Source: an uncultured Nitrospinaceae bacterium (GTDB taxonomy: Bacteria; Nitrospinota; Nitrospinia; Nitrospinales; VA-1). Taken from it: a DNA stretch of 7,972 bases. The stretch covers positions 1-7,972 of the forward strand of contig CAJWLY010000064.1 of the NCBI GenBank assembly GCA_913043155.1, in the 5' to 3' direction. Position numbers and translations under genes: made by a program. The notes under the pieces are model-generated. The model was given only the letters and a program-made list of their open reading frames with translations, did no database searches and was not told where the DNA came from. Numbering within the stretch: position 1 is the stretch's first letter; each line of letters begins with the position of its first letter. Shown here piece after piece: positions 1 to 7,935 of the stretch.

Positions 1-2
1 TC

Positions 3-773
3 ATGATCCTGATCCCTGACGACAAACAGCACACCATGTATGAAAACGATATAGCTCCTTACCTCAAAAAGGGGAATGCGCTCGCGTTCGGTCATGGATT
101 CAATATTCATTTTGGGCAAGTTGTGCCCCCAAAAACGGTTGATGTATTCATGGTGGCACCGAAAGGACCAGGTCATCTCGTCCGACGCACCTACGAGCAG
201 GGCGCCGGAGTTCCCTGCCTGATGGCCATTCAACAGGATCATACCAAGAAGGCTAAAAAGATAGCTCTCGCCTACGCCAAGGCAATTGGCGGGACTCGCG
301 CTGGTGTGCTCGAAACGAGTTTCAGGGAAGAAACAGAAACAGACCTTTTCGGAGAACAGGTCGTTTTGTGCGGGGGACTCACTGAACTCATCCGGGCCGG
401 ATTCGACACGCTGGTCGAGGCCGGGTACAGCCCAGAACTGGCCTACTTCGAGTGCCTGCATGAGGTCAAGCTGATCGTTGATCTCATCTATGAAGGCGGC
501 ATTGGCAACATGCGGTATTCCATCAGCACCACTGCCGCATATGGTGACGTAACCCGCGGACCACGCGTTATCACCGATAAAACCCGCAAGGAAATGAAGA
601 AAATCCTCAGCGAGATTCAGAACGGCAGTTTTGCTCGCGAATTCATTCTGGAAAACCAAGCCAATCGCCCGGTGTTCAATGCCCGCCTGAAGCAGGACTC
701 TGAGCACAAGATCGAAGAGGTTGGAGAAAAACTGCGCAAGATGATGCCTTTTGTCGGAAAAAAACTGAAGTAA
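3..773 (+). CDS. ilvC: Ketol-acid reductoisomerase (NADP+), class I, 5'-truncated by window edge
   Basis: IlvC catalyses the Mg-dependent alkyl migration and NADPH reduction of acetolactate or acetohydroxybutyrate in valine, isoleucine and leucine synthesis, in the cytoplasm. The frame is open to the left edge, so the first ATG in the window is internal. The fragment has 256 residues. Its catalytic residues keep the class I spacing: His31 (FGHGFNIHFG), Asp114 and Glu118 (ETDLFGEQ), Glu150 and Glu154 (YFECLHE) and Ser175 (SIS), matching the family's H107, D190, E194, E226, E230 and S251. This implies about 76 missing residues (the N-terminal part of the Rossmann domain) and a full length near 332, normal for the short class I enzyme. 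One small deviation: the usual TAEYGD after Ser175 reads TAAYGD. The gene lies 101 nt upstream of psd on the same strand. Confidence 0.97.
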   Translation: MILIPDDKQHTMYENDIAPYLKKGNALAFGHGFNIHFGQVVPPKTVDVFMVAPKGPGHLVRRTYEQGAGVPCLMAIQQDHTKKAKKIALAYAKAIGGTRAGVLETSFREETETDLFGEQVVLCGGLTELIRAGFDTLVEAGYSPELAYFECLHEVKLIVDLIYEGGIGNMRYSISTTAAYGDVTRGPRVITDKTRKEMKKILSEIQNGSFAREFILENQANRPVFNARLKQDSEHKIEEVGEKLRKMMPFVGKKLK

Positions 774-774
774 C

Positions 775-787
775 CTCAGTGACTGAG
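775..787. repeat. 13-bp dyad just after ilvC stop
   Basis: CTCAGT-G-ACTGAG is a perfect 6-1-6 dyad starting two bases after the ilvC stop codon. It could be a small protein-binding site or a 3' RNA hairpin (CTCAG, loop TGA, CTGAG). No U-tract follows, so it is not a classical terminator. The function is unknown, and a dyad this short may arise by chance. Confidence 0.35.
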
Positions 788-805
788 AACCGCTGTAAAA
801 ATTTT

Positions 806-836
806 CGTGGCTGAAAGACGGTTTTCAAATGCCACG
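806..836 (+). other. Stem-loop in the ilvC-psd intergenic region
   Basis: CGTGGC (806-811) pairs with GCCACG (831-836), and the adjacent TGAAA (812-816) pairs with TTTCA (823-827). This gives an 11-bp stem with a 3-nt bulge (AAT, 828-830) and a 6-nt loop (GACGGT). Flanking T-rich and A-rich sequence could lengthen it. It is not followed by a U-tract. It may be an mRNA processing, stability or partial-attenuation element between ilvC and psd; that is inference. Confidence 0.45.
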
Positions 837-874
837 TAAAACTTTGCGACCAGCGAGAGCTAACGAACGCTTTT

Positions 875-1510
875 ATGAAAATTCCCCTAGCTAAAGAAGG
901 GTATATATTTATCATCCCGCTGGGATTGGTGGCGGTCTTATTTTTGGCGCTTTCGCTCCCGTGGGTAGCCGGATTTTTCGGGCTCGGGTTTCTATTTGTC
1001 ACCTGGTTTTTCCGCGATCCCGAGCGTACTATTCCCGACGAACCCAATGTCGTGGTTTCGCCCGCCGACGGAAAGGTCGTGGAAATCGTCGCCGAAAAGG
1101 ACCCCATCCTCGGGGAACTTTGCACCCGGATCAGTATTTTTCTGAACGTGTTCAATGTCCACGTGAATCGCGTTCCTATCGGTGGTAAAATTGAAGAGGT
1201 GAGGTACAACCCCGGAAAGTTCCTAGCCGCCTTCAATCATAAGGCATCGCTGGACAATGAACAAACCATCATCCTGATCAATAACGGGAAGGTAAACGTT
1301 TTTGTGAAGCAGATCGCCGGGCTCATCGCACGGCGTATCATTTGTTGGGCCAAGCAGGGGGACTCTTACGGGGTGGGACAACGGTATGGGCTGATCCGGT
1401 TCGGATCGCGAGTGGACGTCCTATTGCCGCAAGATACACAGGTTTCCGTTGCCTGCGGAGATCATGTAAGCGGTGGCCGAAGCATCATCGGCTACTTAAA
1501 TGAACCTTGA
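875..1510 (+). CDS. psd: Phosphatidylserine decarboxylase proenzyme, short (PSD-A) type
   Basis: Psd converts phosphatidylserine to phosphatidylethanolamine at the inner face of the cytoplasmic membrane. The 211-residue product fits the short PSD-A type. An N-terminal hydrophobic stretch (about residues 10-45) likely anchors it and is followed by WFFRDPER. The proenzyme self-cleaves to make a pyruvoyl group. The site is Gly177-Ser178 in RFGSRVDV, equivalent to the LGST site of the E. coli enzyme, and Ser178 becomes the pyruvoyl. Asp65 (SPADGKVVE) and His96 (NVHVNR) are the expected partners of the autocleavage triad. The start is ATG at 875; the upstream GAGAG is too distant (about 16 nt) to be a strong ribosome-binding site. 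The pssA gene follows directly and supplies the substrate. Confidence 0.95.
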   Translation: MKIPLAKEGYIFIIPLGLVAVLFLALSLPWVAGFFGLGFLFVTWFFRDPERTIPDEPNVVVSPADGKVVEIVAEKDPILGELCTRISIFLNVFNVHVNRVPIGGKIEEVRYNPGKFLAAFNHKASLDNEQTIILINNGKVNVFVKQIAGLIARRIICWAKQGDSYGVGQRYGLIRFGSRVDVLLPQDTQVSVACGDHVSGGRSIIGYLNEP

Positions 1511-1511
1511 C

Positions 1512-1517
1512 GAAAGG
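1512..1517 (+). promoter_or_regulatory. Ribosome-binding site of pssA
   Basis: GAAAGG lies 9 nt before the ATG at 1527, just past the psd stop (1508-1510). The other in-frame ATG at 1500, which would overlap psd, has no Shine-Dalgarno-like sequence before it. This site therefore favours 1527 as the start. Confidence 0.55.
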
Positions 1518-1526
1518 CGATCGCGT

Positions 1527-2273
1527 ATGAAACCTAGAAAGGGAGTTCATATCCTCCCCAGCCTCTTCACGACGGGAAACGTATTTTGCGGGTTCTACGC
1601 ATTCATCGCAGTACTCAGCGACAAGTATTACGCAGCAGCCTGTGCCATCGTTCTGGCCATTATCTTCGATATTATTGACGGGCGAGTCGCCCGCCTCACG
1701 AAAACCACCAGTGCATTCGGAATGCAGTACGATTCGCTCGCAGATATCATTTCTTTCGGCATGGCCCCGGCGCTCCTCGCTTATGCCTGGGTGCTGAAAC
1801 CCTTCGGAAGGTTGGGGTGGATGGCAGCGTTTCTATTTCTGCTTTGCGGCACACTGCGCCTTGCCCGATTTAATGTTACCAAACCGGATATCCGAAGCCA
1901 GTTCTTTATCGGGTTGCCCACGCCTGCTGCTGCGGCAGTCATCGCGTCCATCGTTATCGGATTCGAAGACTGGCTGGGGACACGCATTCAACCTGAGGTT
2001 ATGGTCGCAGTAGTTTACATCCTCGCGTTTCTCATGGTCAGCAACATCAAGTATCCAGCTCTCAAAAAACTGGAATTCCGCAAAAGAGTCTCCTTCACGC
2101 GTTTCATTTTCGTAATCCTAGCCCTATACGCCTTTGCGACGATCCCAAGAGTCGCCCTGTTTATCATTAGTTTCAGTTACACTCTGATGGGACCGCTCCG
2201 CCTGTTGATTCCAAAGAAACCTGTATCGGACGACACCCGCCATGATACCCCGCACGCGCCAAATCAGTTTTAA
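1527..2273 (+). CDS. pssA: CDP-diacylglycerol--serine O-phosphatidyltransferase
   Basis: PssA makes phosphatidylserine from CDP-diacylglycerol and serine in the cytoplasmic membrane. It is the step before Psd, whose gene is 16 nt upstream, so the two form a phosphatidylethanolamine module. The signature of CDP-alcohol phosphatidyltransferases, D-x2-D-G-x2-A-R-x8-G-x3-D-x3-D, is complete: Asp48, Asp51, Gly52, Ala55, Arg56, Gly65, Asp69 and Asp73 when counted from 1527. The N-terminus (RKGVHILPSLFTTGNVFCGFYA) is typical of the Bacillus/Helicobacter-like membrane PssA and not of the E. coli peripheral enzyme. Several hydrophobic membrane segments follow, and the C-terminal tail is short and polar. 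The product is 248 residues from 1527, or 257 from the alternative ATG at 1500, which overlaps psd by 11 nt. The ribosome-binding site and the family N-terminus both favour 1527. Confidence 0.95.
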   Translation: MKPRKGVHILPSLFTTGNVFCGFYAFIAVLSDKYYAAACAIVLAIIFDIIDGRVARLTKTTSAFGMQYDSLADIISFGMAPALLAYAWVLKPFGRLGWMAAFLFLLCGTLRLARFNVTKPDIRSQFFIGLPTPAAAAVIASIVIGFEDWLGTRIQPEVMVAVVYILAFLMVSNIKYPALKKLEFRKRVSFTRFIFVILALYAFATIPRVALFIISFSYTLMGPLRLLIPKKPVSDDTRHDTPHAPNQF

Positions 2274-2289
2274 CATAGTTTCTCCTTGT

Positions 2290-2308
2290 ACCTTTCGGGC
2301 AGAAAGGT
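2290..2308 (+). other. Small stem-loop in the pssA-accD gap
   Basis: ACCTTTC, loop GGGCA, GAAAGGT forms a perfect 7-bp stem 16 nt after the pssA stop. TAGATAATTTTC follows. The stem is short and only partly GC and the T-tract is interrupted, so termination would be weak at best. The same stretch may hold an accD promoter: GATAAT at 2311-2316 resembles a -10 box, but TTGTAC at 2286-2291 is a poor -35 with 19 bp between them. The rest of the 91-nt gap shows nothing distinct. Confidence 0.3.
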
Positions 2309-2364
2309 TAGATAATTTTCGAGGCAGATGAAACTTTTAACTCTTCATTAAAGAAAAATATTTC

Positions 2365-3255
2365 ATGTACTGGTTCGATAAAATCAAAAAAAAGACCGGT
2401 CTCGGTAAGAAATTTACCGAAGCGGGAGAAATCTGGGTCGAATGCAAAAGCTGCAAGGAACAAATTTACACATCTGAACTTGCCGAAAACCTGAAGGTTT
2501 GTCCAAAATGCGATTACCATTTCCGAATCGACGTGTGGACGCGCATCCACCAACTCCTTGACACCGGAACTTTTGTGGAAAAGGACAAGGGGTTGGTTGC
2601 TACCGATCCACTCAAGTTCAAGGACAGTAAAAAATACAAGGACCGTTTGAAGACCGCTCTTAAAAAAGGAGCAACTTCCGATGCGGTAGTTACCGGACCA
2701 GGAAGCATCGAGGGCCGCCCTGTTGAGGTTTGTTTTTTTGATTTTAGCTACATGGGAGGCAGTATGGGAACGGTGGTCGGTGAGAAGATCACCCGGACCA
2801 TCGAGCGCGCGATTAAAAACCAGATGCCCCTTATCATTGTCAGTTGCTCCGGCGGCGCGCGCATGCAGGAGGGAATTCTCTCACTCATGCAAATGGCCAA
2901 GACATCGGCGGCGCTTAGTAAATTGTCAAAGGCAAAATTACCCTACATTTCAATTTTAACAGACCCCACTACTGGCGGTGTCTCGGCGAGTTTTGCCATG
3001 CTCGGCGACATCATTCTTGCGGAACCGGAAGCACTGATCGGCTTCGCTGGACCCCGTGTGATTGAGCAGACCATCCGCCAAAAACTGCCGGAAGGGTTCC
3101 AGCGCTCAGAGTTTCTACTTGACCACGGATTGATCGACCAAGTGGTCCATCGGAGTGATTTAAGAACGACCATTCACCAGCTCCTTTGCCTGCTCAAGAA
3201 CGACCCGGTCTTTCCAGCTGAAGTGAATAAAAAACAAAAGGGATTGCAGGTTTAA
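2365..3255 (+). CDS. accD: Acetyl-CoA carboxylase carboxyltransferase subunit beta
   Basis: AccD, with AccA, transfers the carboxyl group from carboxybiotin to acetyl-CoA to make malonyl-CoA, the first committed step of fatty acid synthesis. The 296-residue product has the usual length. The N-terminal C4 zinc ribbon is complete: Cys27 and Cys30 (CKSC), Cys46 and Cys49 (CPKC). The crotonase-fold carboxyltransferase domain follows from about residue 105, with GGSMGTVVGE (131-140), SCSGGARMQEG (160-170, oxyanion-hole region), TDPTTGGVSASFAMLGD (199-215) and the GFAGPRVIEQT segment (226-236). The start MYWFDKIKKK resembles family N-termini, although the preceding AAAGAAAAATATTTC is a weak ribosome-binding site. 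The gene lies 91 nt after pssA, all three upstream genes share its strand, and its own stop codon sits in the loop of the terminator. Confidence 0.97.
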   Translation: MYWFDKIKKKTGLGKKFTEAGEIWVECKSCKEQIYTSELAENLKVCPKCDYHFRIDVWTRIHQLLDTGTFVEKDKGLVATDPLKFKDSKKYKDRLKTALKKGATSDAVVTGPGSIEGRPVEVCFFDFSYMGGSMGTVVGEKITRTIERAIKNQMPLIIVSCSGGARMQEGILSLMQMAKTSAALSKLSKAKLPYISILTDPTTGGVSASFAMLGDIILAEPEALIGFAGPRVIEQTIRQKLPEGFQRSEFLLDHGLIDQVVHRSDLRTTIHQLLCLLKNDPVFPAEVNKKQKGLQV

Positions 3256-3275
3256 CCTGCAATCCCTTTTGTTTT
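3231..3275. terminator. Bidirectional intrinsic terminator, accD stop in its loop
   Basis: A perfect 20-bp inverted repeat (arms 3231-3250 and 3256-3275) flanks the loop TTTAA. Its core, GGGATTGCAGG against CCTGCAATCCC, is bordered by A-rich sequence on the left and T-rich on the right. Each strand therefore ends in a hairpin plus U-rich tract: CCCTTTTGTTTT on plus, and TTTTGTTTTTTATTC on minus. It lies between the converging accD and Cld-family genes, and the latter ends 23 nt away at 3299. The last codons of accD form the left arm, and its TAA stop (3253-3255) lies in the loop. Confidence 0.92.
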
Positions 3276-3298
3276 AATCAGTAAGTTTATAACTTCAC

Positions 3299-4264
3299 TC
3301 AAATCCCCAGGCTTCCGACCGTATCTTCGAGTGACATCGCCATACAGGTAAAAATAGGTGTGTCGCGCTCCACATAAATACTGCCCTGAGTTTCTCGAAG
3401 CTCCATCACCAGATCGACAAAATCCTGAGGATAGTCGGTTTCAAACGCAACCACAAACTCCTGGTCGTCGATGCCAAAAGAGTACGTTGTGTTAAGTTTG
3501 ACCGAAGGATACTTATTGCCAACGTAAATATGCTCATCCATAATCCCCTGCCGTGTAAACTGGGTAAGGAGATACCACTCGCGGGTTTTCACGAAAGGAT
3601 AGATGAAAAGGTACTTCGCCTTGCCGGGGATAATGTGGGTCCGGTCTTCTTCATGTTCCGGATTAAACATGTCCTGGTACATCGACTGCTTGGTTTGAGA
3701 CAAATAGGAATAGGTCGGCGTCAGGAAGCTTCCCAAGTCGGTCTGGTACAGGCGCGTGGTCATTTTTTGAAAATTTTCCACTTCGTAACTGATACGCCAG
3801 AACATGATATCGGAGTCGGACCGAATGCCCACTGTAGAGTAACTAAGAACGATTATGTTTTTATCGGTGTCGTATCCCTCAAGTACTTCGAGGAATTCTT
3901 TCTTGGCTGCCTCTTTTCGTTCTTTGGGCAAACGACGGAAGGCGGGGTCGAGCTTATAAAAAGCAAAATTAACGAACTGCCGCTGGACTTTCTTTTTTGG
4001 ATCCTCGGCCTGGACTTGGGATTCGGTGGCCTTCTTTTTGCGCGCGTCCTTAACAGCGGCGCCTTCCCGTTCCTGCCTGGCCCGGGAAACCACGTCATCA
4101 TCGACGCAGGCGACTCCTTTGTCCTTCGCGTACTGCTCAATCCCGCGCACAACGCTTTTGCGCACGAAAAAAGGGACATTCTTCATTCGAGTAATTGCAG
4201 TATCGGTCCACTCCAGCTCCGTGGCCGGCATAAAATCTTCAAGTTCTTTATCATCAACGCTCAT
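3299..4264 (-). CDS. PCP_red domain fused to chlorite dismutase-superfamily haem protein (coproheme decarboxylase-like)
   Basis: From ATG 4264 the product has 321 residues. Residues about 17-64 (LEWTDTAITRMKNVPFFVRK... to SRARQE) match the PCP_red domain pattern (W, A, iPFFVRK, E-YA, G), known from the C-terminus of the light-independent protochlorophyllide reductase B subunit. A highly charged linker (about 65-94) leads to a chlorite dismutase/HemQ-type domain (about 95-313). Aligned by eye to remembered family sequences, His245 (MDEHIYVG) is the proximal haem ligand. Tyr222 and Lys226 (YPFVK) and Trp230 match the catalytic Tyr145, Lys149 and Trp157 of Firmicute coproheme decarboxylase. The distal Arg of true chlorite dismutases (Gln in many HemQ) appears to be Leu257. 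Coproheme decarboxylation or another haem role is thus likelier than chlorite breakdown; this is inference. There is no signal peptide, so it is probably cytoplasmic. An ATG at 4321 is in frame but precedes the likely transcription start. Confidence 0.88.
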   Translation of the reverse strand: MSVDDKELEDFMPATELEWTDTAITRMKNVPFFVRKSVVRGIEQYAKDKGVACVDDDVVSRARQEREGAAVKDARKKKATESQVQAEDPKKKVQRQFVNFAFYKLDPAFRRLPKERKEAAKKEFLEVLEGYDTDKNIIVLSYSTVGIRSDSDIMFWRISYEVENFQKMTTRLYQTDLGSFLTPTYSYLSQTKQSMYQDMFNPEHEEDRTHIIPGKAKYLFIYPFVKTREWYLLTQFTRQGIMDEHIYVGNKYPSVKLNTTYSFGIDDQEFVVAFETDYPQDFVDLVMELRETQGSIYVERDTPIFTCMAMSLEDTVGSLGI

Positions 4265-4273
4265 AACGCATTT

Positions 4274-4278
4274 TCCTT
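4274..4278 (-). promoter_or_regulatory. Ribosome-binding site of the Cld-family gene
   Basis: On the minus strand AAGGA, within GAAGGA, lies 9 nt before the ATG at 4264. The in-frame ATG at 4321 is preceded only by a poorly placed GGAAAAA. This favours the shorter protein starting MSVDDKELEDF. Confidence 0.65.
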
Positions 4279-4303
4279 CGATTGGTTGGGGAAACGGGCA
4301 TAA

Positions 4304-4331
4304 AGTATACCCTAAACCCATGAATTATCAA
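4304..4331 (-). promoter_or_regulatory. Sigma70-type promoter of the Cld-family gene
   Basis: Read on the minus strand, TTGATA (4331-4326) and TATACT (4309-4304) are separated by 16 bp, close to consensus TTGACA and TATAAT. Transcription would begin near 4297, giving a leader of about 33 nt before the ATG at 4264. The ATG at 4321 would lie upstream of the transcript start. The element occupies the 107-nt gap after the DUF255 gene, so the Cld-family gene can be transcribed separately from its upstream neighbour. Confidence 0.6.
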
Positions 4332-4371
4332 TGGATTTTTCCTTTCCTCCCCCGCTCTTCCAGATTTCCCT

Positions 4372-6552
<2,181 letters not shown>

Positions 6553-6559
6553 AACAATA

Positions 6560-6564
6560 CTCCC
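6560..6564 (-). promoter_or_regulatory. Ribosome-binding site deciding a TTG start
   Basis: On the minus strand GGGAG lies 7 nt before TTG at 6552-6550. With the family-conserved N-terminal residues right after it, this supports TTG as the true start of the DUF255 gene. Confidence 0.65.
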
Positions 6565-6748
6565 AATGGAATCGTACCTTGGCTTAGATGATACCCAAAG
6601 GCATGGGCAACGACAGGATACCGAATTCAGGTGAGGGAGGGGAAAAGAAAATTATCTCTAAGCAGGAAATTACTGCCCCCGCACGCACGGAGAAACTCTT
6701 ATCCTTCCGGAATGCAGACTTCTCCCAGTAGCCAACCAAGAAAGTTTA

Positions 6749-6763
6749 TGAAAAGAATTTTCA
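6749..6763. repeat. Inverted repeat downstream of mlaA
   Basis: TGAAAA-GAA-TTTTCA is a perfect 6-bp inverted repeat 41 nt beyond the mlaA stop. The stem is AT-rich and lacks a clean U-tract on the minus strand, so it is a weak terminator candidate at most. The 251-nt gap 6553-6803 otherwise holds a purine-rich stretch with a tandem AAGGCAG pair (6772-6785) and no convincing gene or promoter. Confidence 0.3.
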
Positions 6764-6803
6764 GAAGGAAAAAGGCAGAAGGCAGGAGGGGATGAGGAAC
6801 AAA

Positions 6804-7835
6804 CTATTCGTTGACCAAATTAAAGCGGTACTGGTGGTAAAAATCACGGACACTTTCATACTTATCAATGGCGTCTTTATCCAGTTGCTTAATATCATCG
6901 ACGATAAACGACGTATCATTGATTGTATCACCCATGGAGATAGCCACGCTTTCGGCGATCCCCGGAGAGAAAACAACCGTTGGATCCAAGAATGAGTCGG
7001 CGAAGCGACCGGCCATATTACGCAGCGTGGAAGGACCTAGCAGAGGCAACATAACATAAGGGCCTGTGGGAATACCGTAAGAACCGAGCGTCTGATCAAA
7101 ATCCTCATTAACGCTTTTTATGCCAAACCCCTTATCGGCAACGTCGAACAACCCGCCAAGCCCAATGGTTGTGTTGATGATGAGCCGGCCCAGCACACGA
7201 CCCGTTTTCTCCACGTCTCCCTGGAGCAGGCTGCTGGCAAATTTTATGGGAGACATCGCATTAGAGAACGCGTTGCTGATTGCGATACGGATATCCACAT
7301 GCAGGAAGTCGCGGTATCCGCGGGCGACCGGGTCCATGACATGCTCGTACAAGCCATCATTGAAGTTGAACATGAACCGGTTATAGCCTTCAAACGGATC
7401 GCTAAGCTCCGGAATTTCCTCCTTGGAAGCAAATGGATCATCCAACTCCTCATAGGCTTCCGTTCTGTGTCCAGCCCTGAAGCTAGTGCTGGCCGCGGTC
7501 TCGCTAATCACCTCGGGCGCTTTTCGTGGGTCAATTACGGGGTCTATCCCACGGGACGGGGGTTTCTGGGTGTGCGGATTATGGTGAACCCCTTCCCATT
7601 GAAATTGCGTCGGGGCCGACACAGGGGGGATCTGCTTTTCCAGCGTGATGACTACATCAGTGACAGGGAACAATTCATCCAGGGTTCCTTTTCCACCACC
7701 GACATCCTGAAGAACCTGCGGCGCTGCGTTTGCGCCTGGCAAAGCAGTATCCGCCGAGACCATGGGAACCACAACCCATTGAATCGACATAAACAGGGCC
7801 AGCCAGAGTTTTCCCTGAACCATCCTACGCGCCAT
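6804..7835 (-). CDS. mlaA: MlaA/VacJ family outer-membrane lipid asymmetry protein, no lipobox
   Basis: MlaA removes mislocalised phospholipids from the outer leaflet of the outer membrane and passes them to periplasmic MlaC. The conserved domain covers about residues 146-335 of 343: SDPFEGYNRFMFNFND, GYRDFLHVDIRIAISNAFSNAMSPIKFASSLLQGD, RLIINTTIGLGGLFDVA, EDFDQTLGSYGIPTGPYVMLPLLGPSTLR and FLDP. A basic, hydrophobic N-terminus (residues 1-28, cleavage likely after VSA) looks like a Sec signal peptide. There is no cysteine in the whole protein, so it is not a lipoprotein as in E. coli. About 117 low-complexity, Pro- and acid-rich residues separate signal and domain. The ATG at 7835 has a strong ribosome-binding site; the frame also opens at GTG 7862. 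No other mla gene is in the window. Confidence 0.93.
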   Translation of the reverse strand: MARRMVQGKLWLALFMSIQWVVVPMVSADTALPGANAAPQVLQDVGGGKGTLDELFPVTDVVITLEKQIPPVSAPTQFQWEGVHHNPHTQKPPSRGIDPVIDPRKAPEVISETAASTSFRAGHRTEAYEELDDPFASKEEIPELSDPFEGYNRFMFNFNDGLYEHVMDPVARGYRDFLHVDIRIAISNAFSNAMSPIKFASSLLQGDVEKTGRVLGRLIINTTIGLGGLFDVADKGFGIKSVNEDFDQTLGSYGIPTGPYVMLPLLGPSTLRNMAGRFADSFLDPTVVFSPGIAESVAISMGDTINDTSFIVDDIKQLDKDAIDKYESVRDFYHQYRFNLVNE

Positions 7836-7840
7836 CACCG

Positions 7841-7847
7841 CCTCCTG
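7841..7847 (-). promoter_or_regulatory. Ribosome-binding site of mlaA
   Basis: On the minus strand CAGGAGG lies 5 nt before ATG 7835. The upstream GTG at 7862 would put this site inside the coding region, and the next ATG (7823) is 17 nt away. ATG 7835 is therefore the best start and gives a clean signal peptide (MARRMVQGKLW...). Confidence 0.75.
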
Positions 7848-7916
7848 TTTCGCGCCCACCACTGGTTTGGCCTGCTACACTACATAATTCTTTAAAAAAA
7901 ATCAATGCCTTATCGG

Positions 7917-7935
7917 CTCTGGGGAAACCTCAGAG
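7917..7935. repeat. Hairpin upstream of mlaA near window edge
   Basis: CTCTGGGG, loop AAA, CCTCAGAG forms an 8-bp stem with one G-T pair on the plus strand (A-C mismatch on minus). On the minus strand a run of eight T lies about 17 nt past it, too far for a standard terminator. It may belong to the end of a gene lying beyond the right edge. No strong mlaA promoter was identified between here and the start; TTGATT followed 17 bp later by TAGTGT is the best, weak, candidate. Confidence 0.3.

Noticed and set aside
676..1236. 186-codon minus-strand open frame across the ilvC end and psd
   Set aside because: It lies antisense to two clear genes, with an unrecognisable, Ser/Arg-rich translation typical of shadow frames.
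1500..1526. Longer pssA start at ATG 1500
   Set aside because: It would overlap psd by 11 nt, lacks a ribosome-binding site and adds MNLDERRSR, which the family N-terminus does not have. Start 1527 is preferred, though 1500 is not excluded.
2311..2320. GATAATTTTC shared by the accD upstream region and, on the minus strand, the DUF255 upstream region (6647-6656)
   Set aside because: A ten-base AT-rich match is expected by chance at this scale, and no paired -35 element supports either as a common regulatory site.
3530..4303. 257-codon plus-strand open frame opposite the Cld-family gene
   Set aside because: The minus-strand frame encodes recognisable domains over the same bases, while this translation resembles no family and has no ribosome-binding site of note. 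It is a shadow frame.
6772..6785. Tandem AAGGCAG AAGGCAG
   Set aside because: Only two short copies occur within a purine-rich stretch. There is no sign of a larger repeat array or mobile element.
7299..7895. 198-codon plus-strand open frame opposite mlaA
   Set aside because: It overlaps the mlaA coding region, signal peptide and ribosome-binding site. Its translation is unrecognisable.
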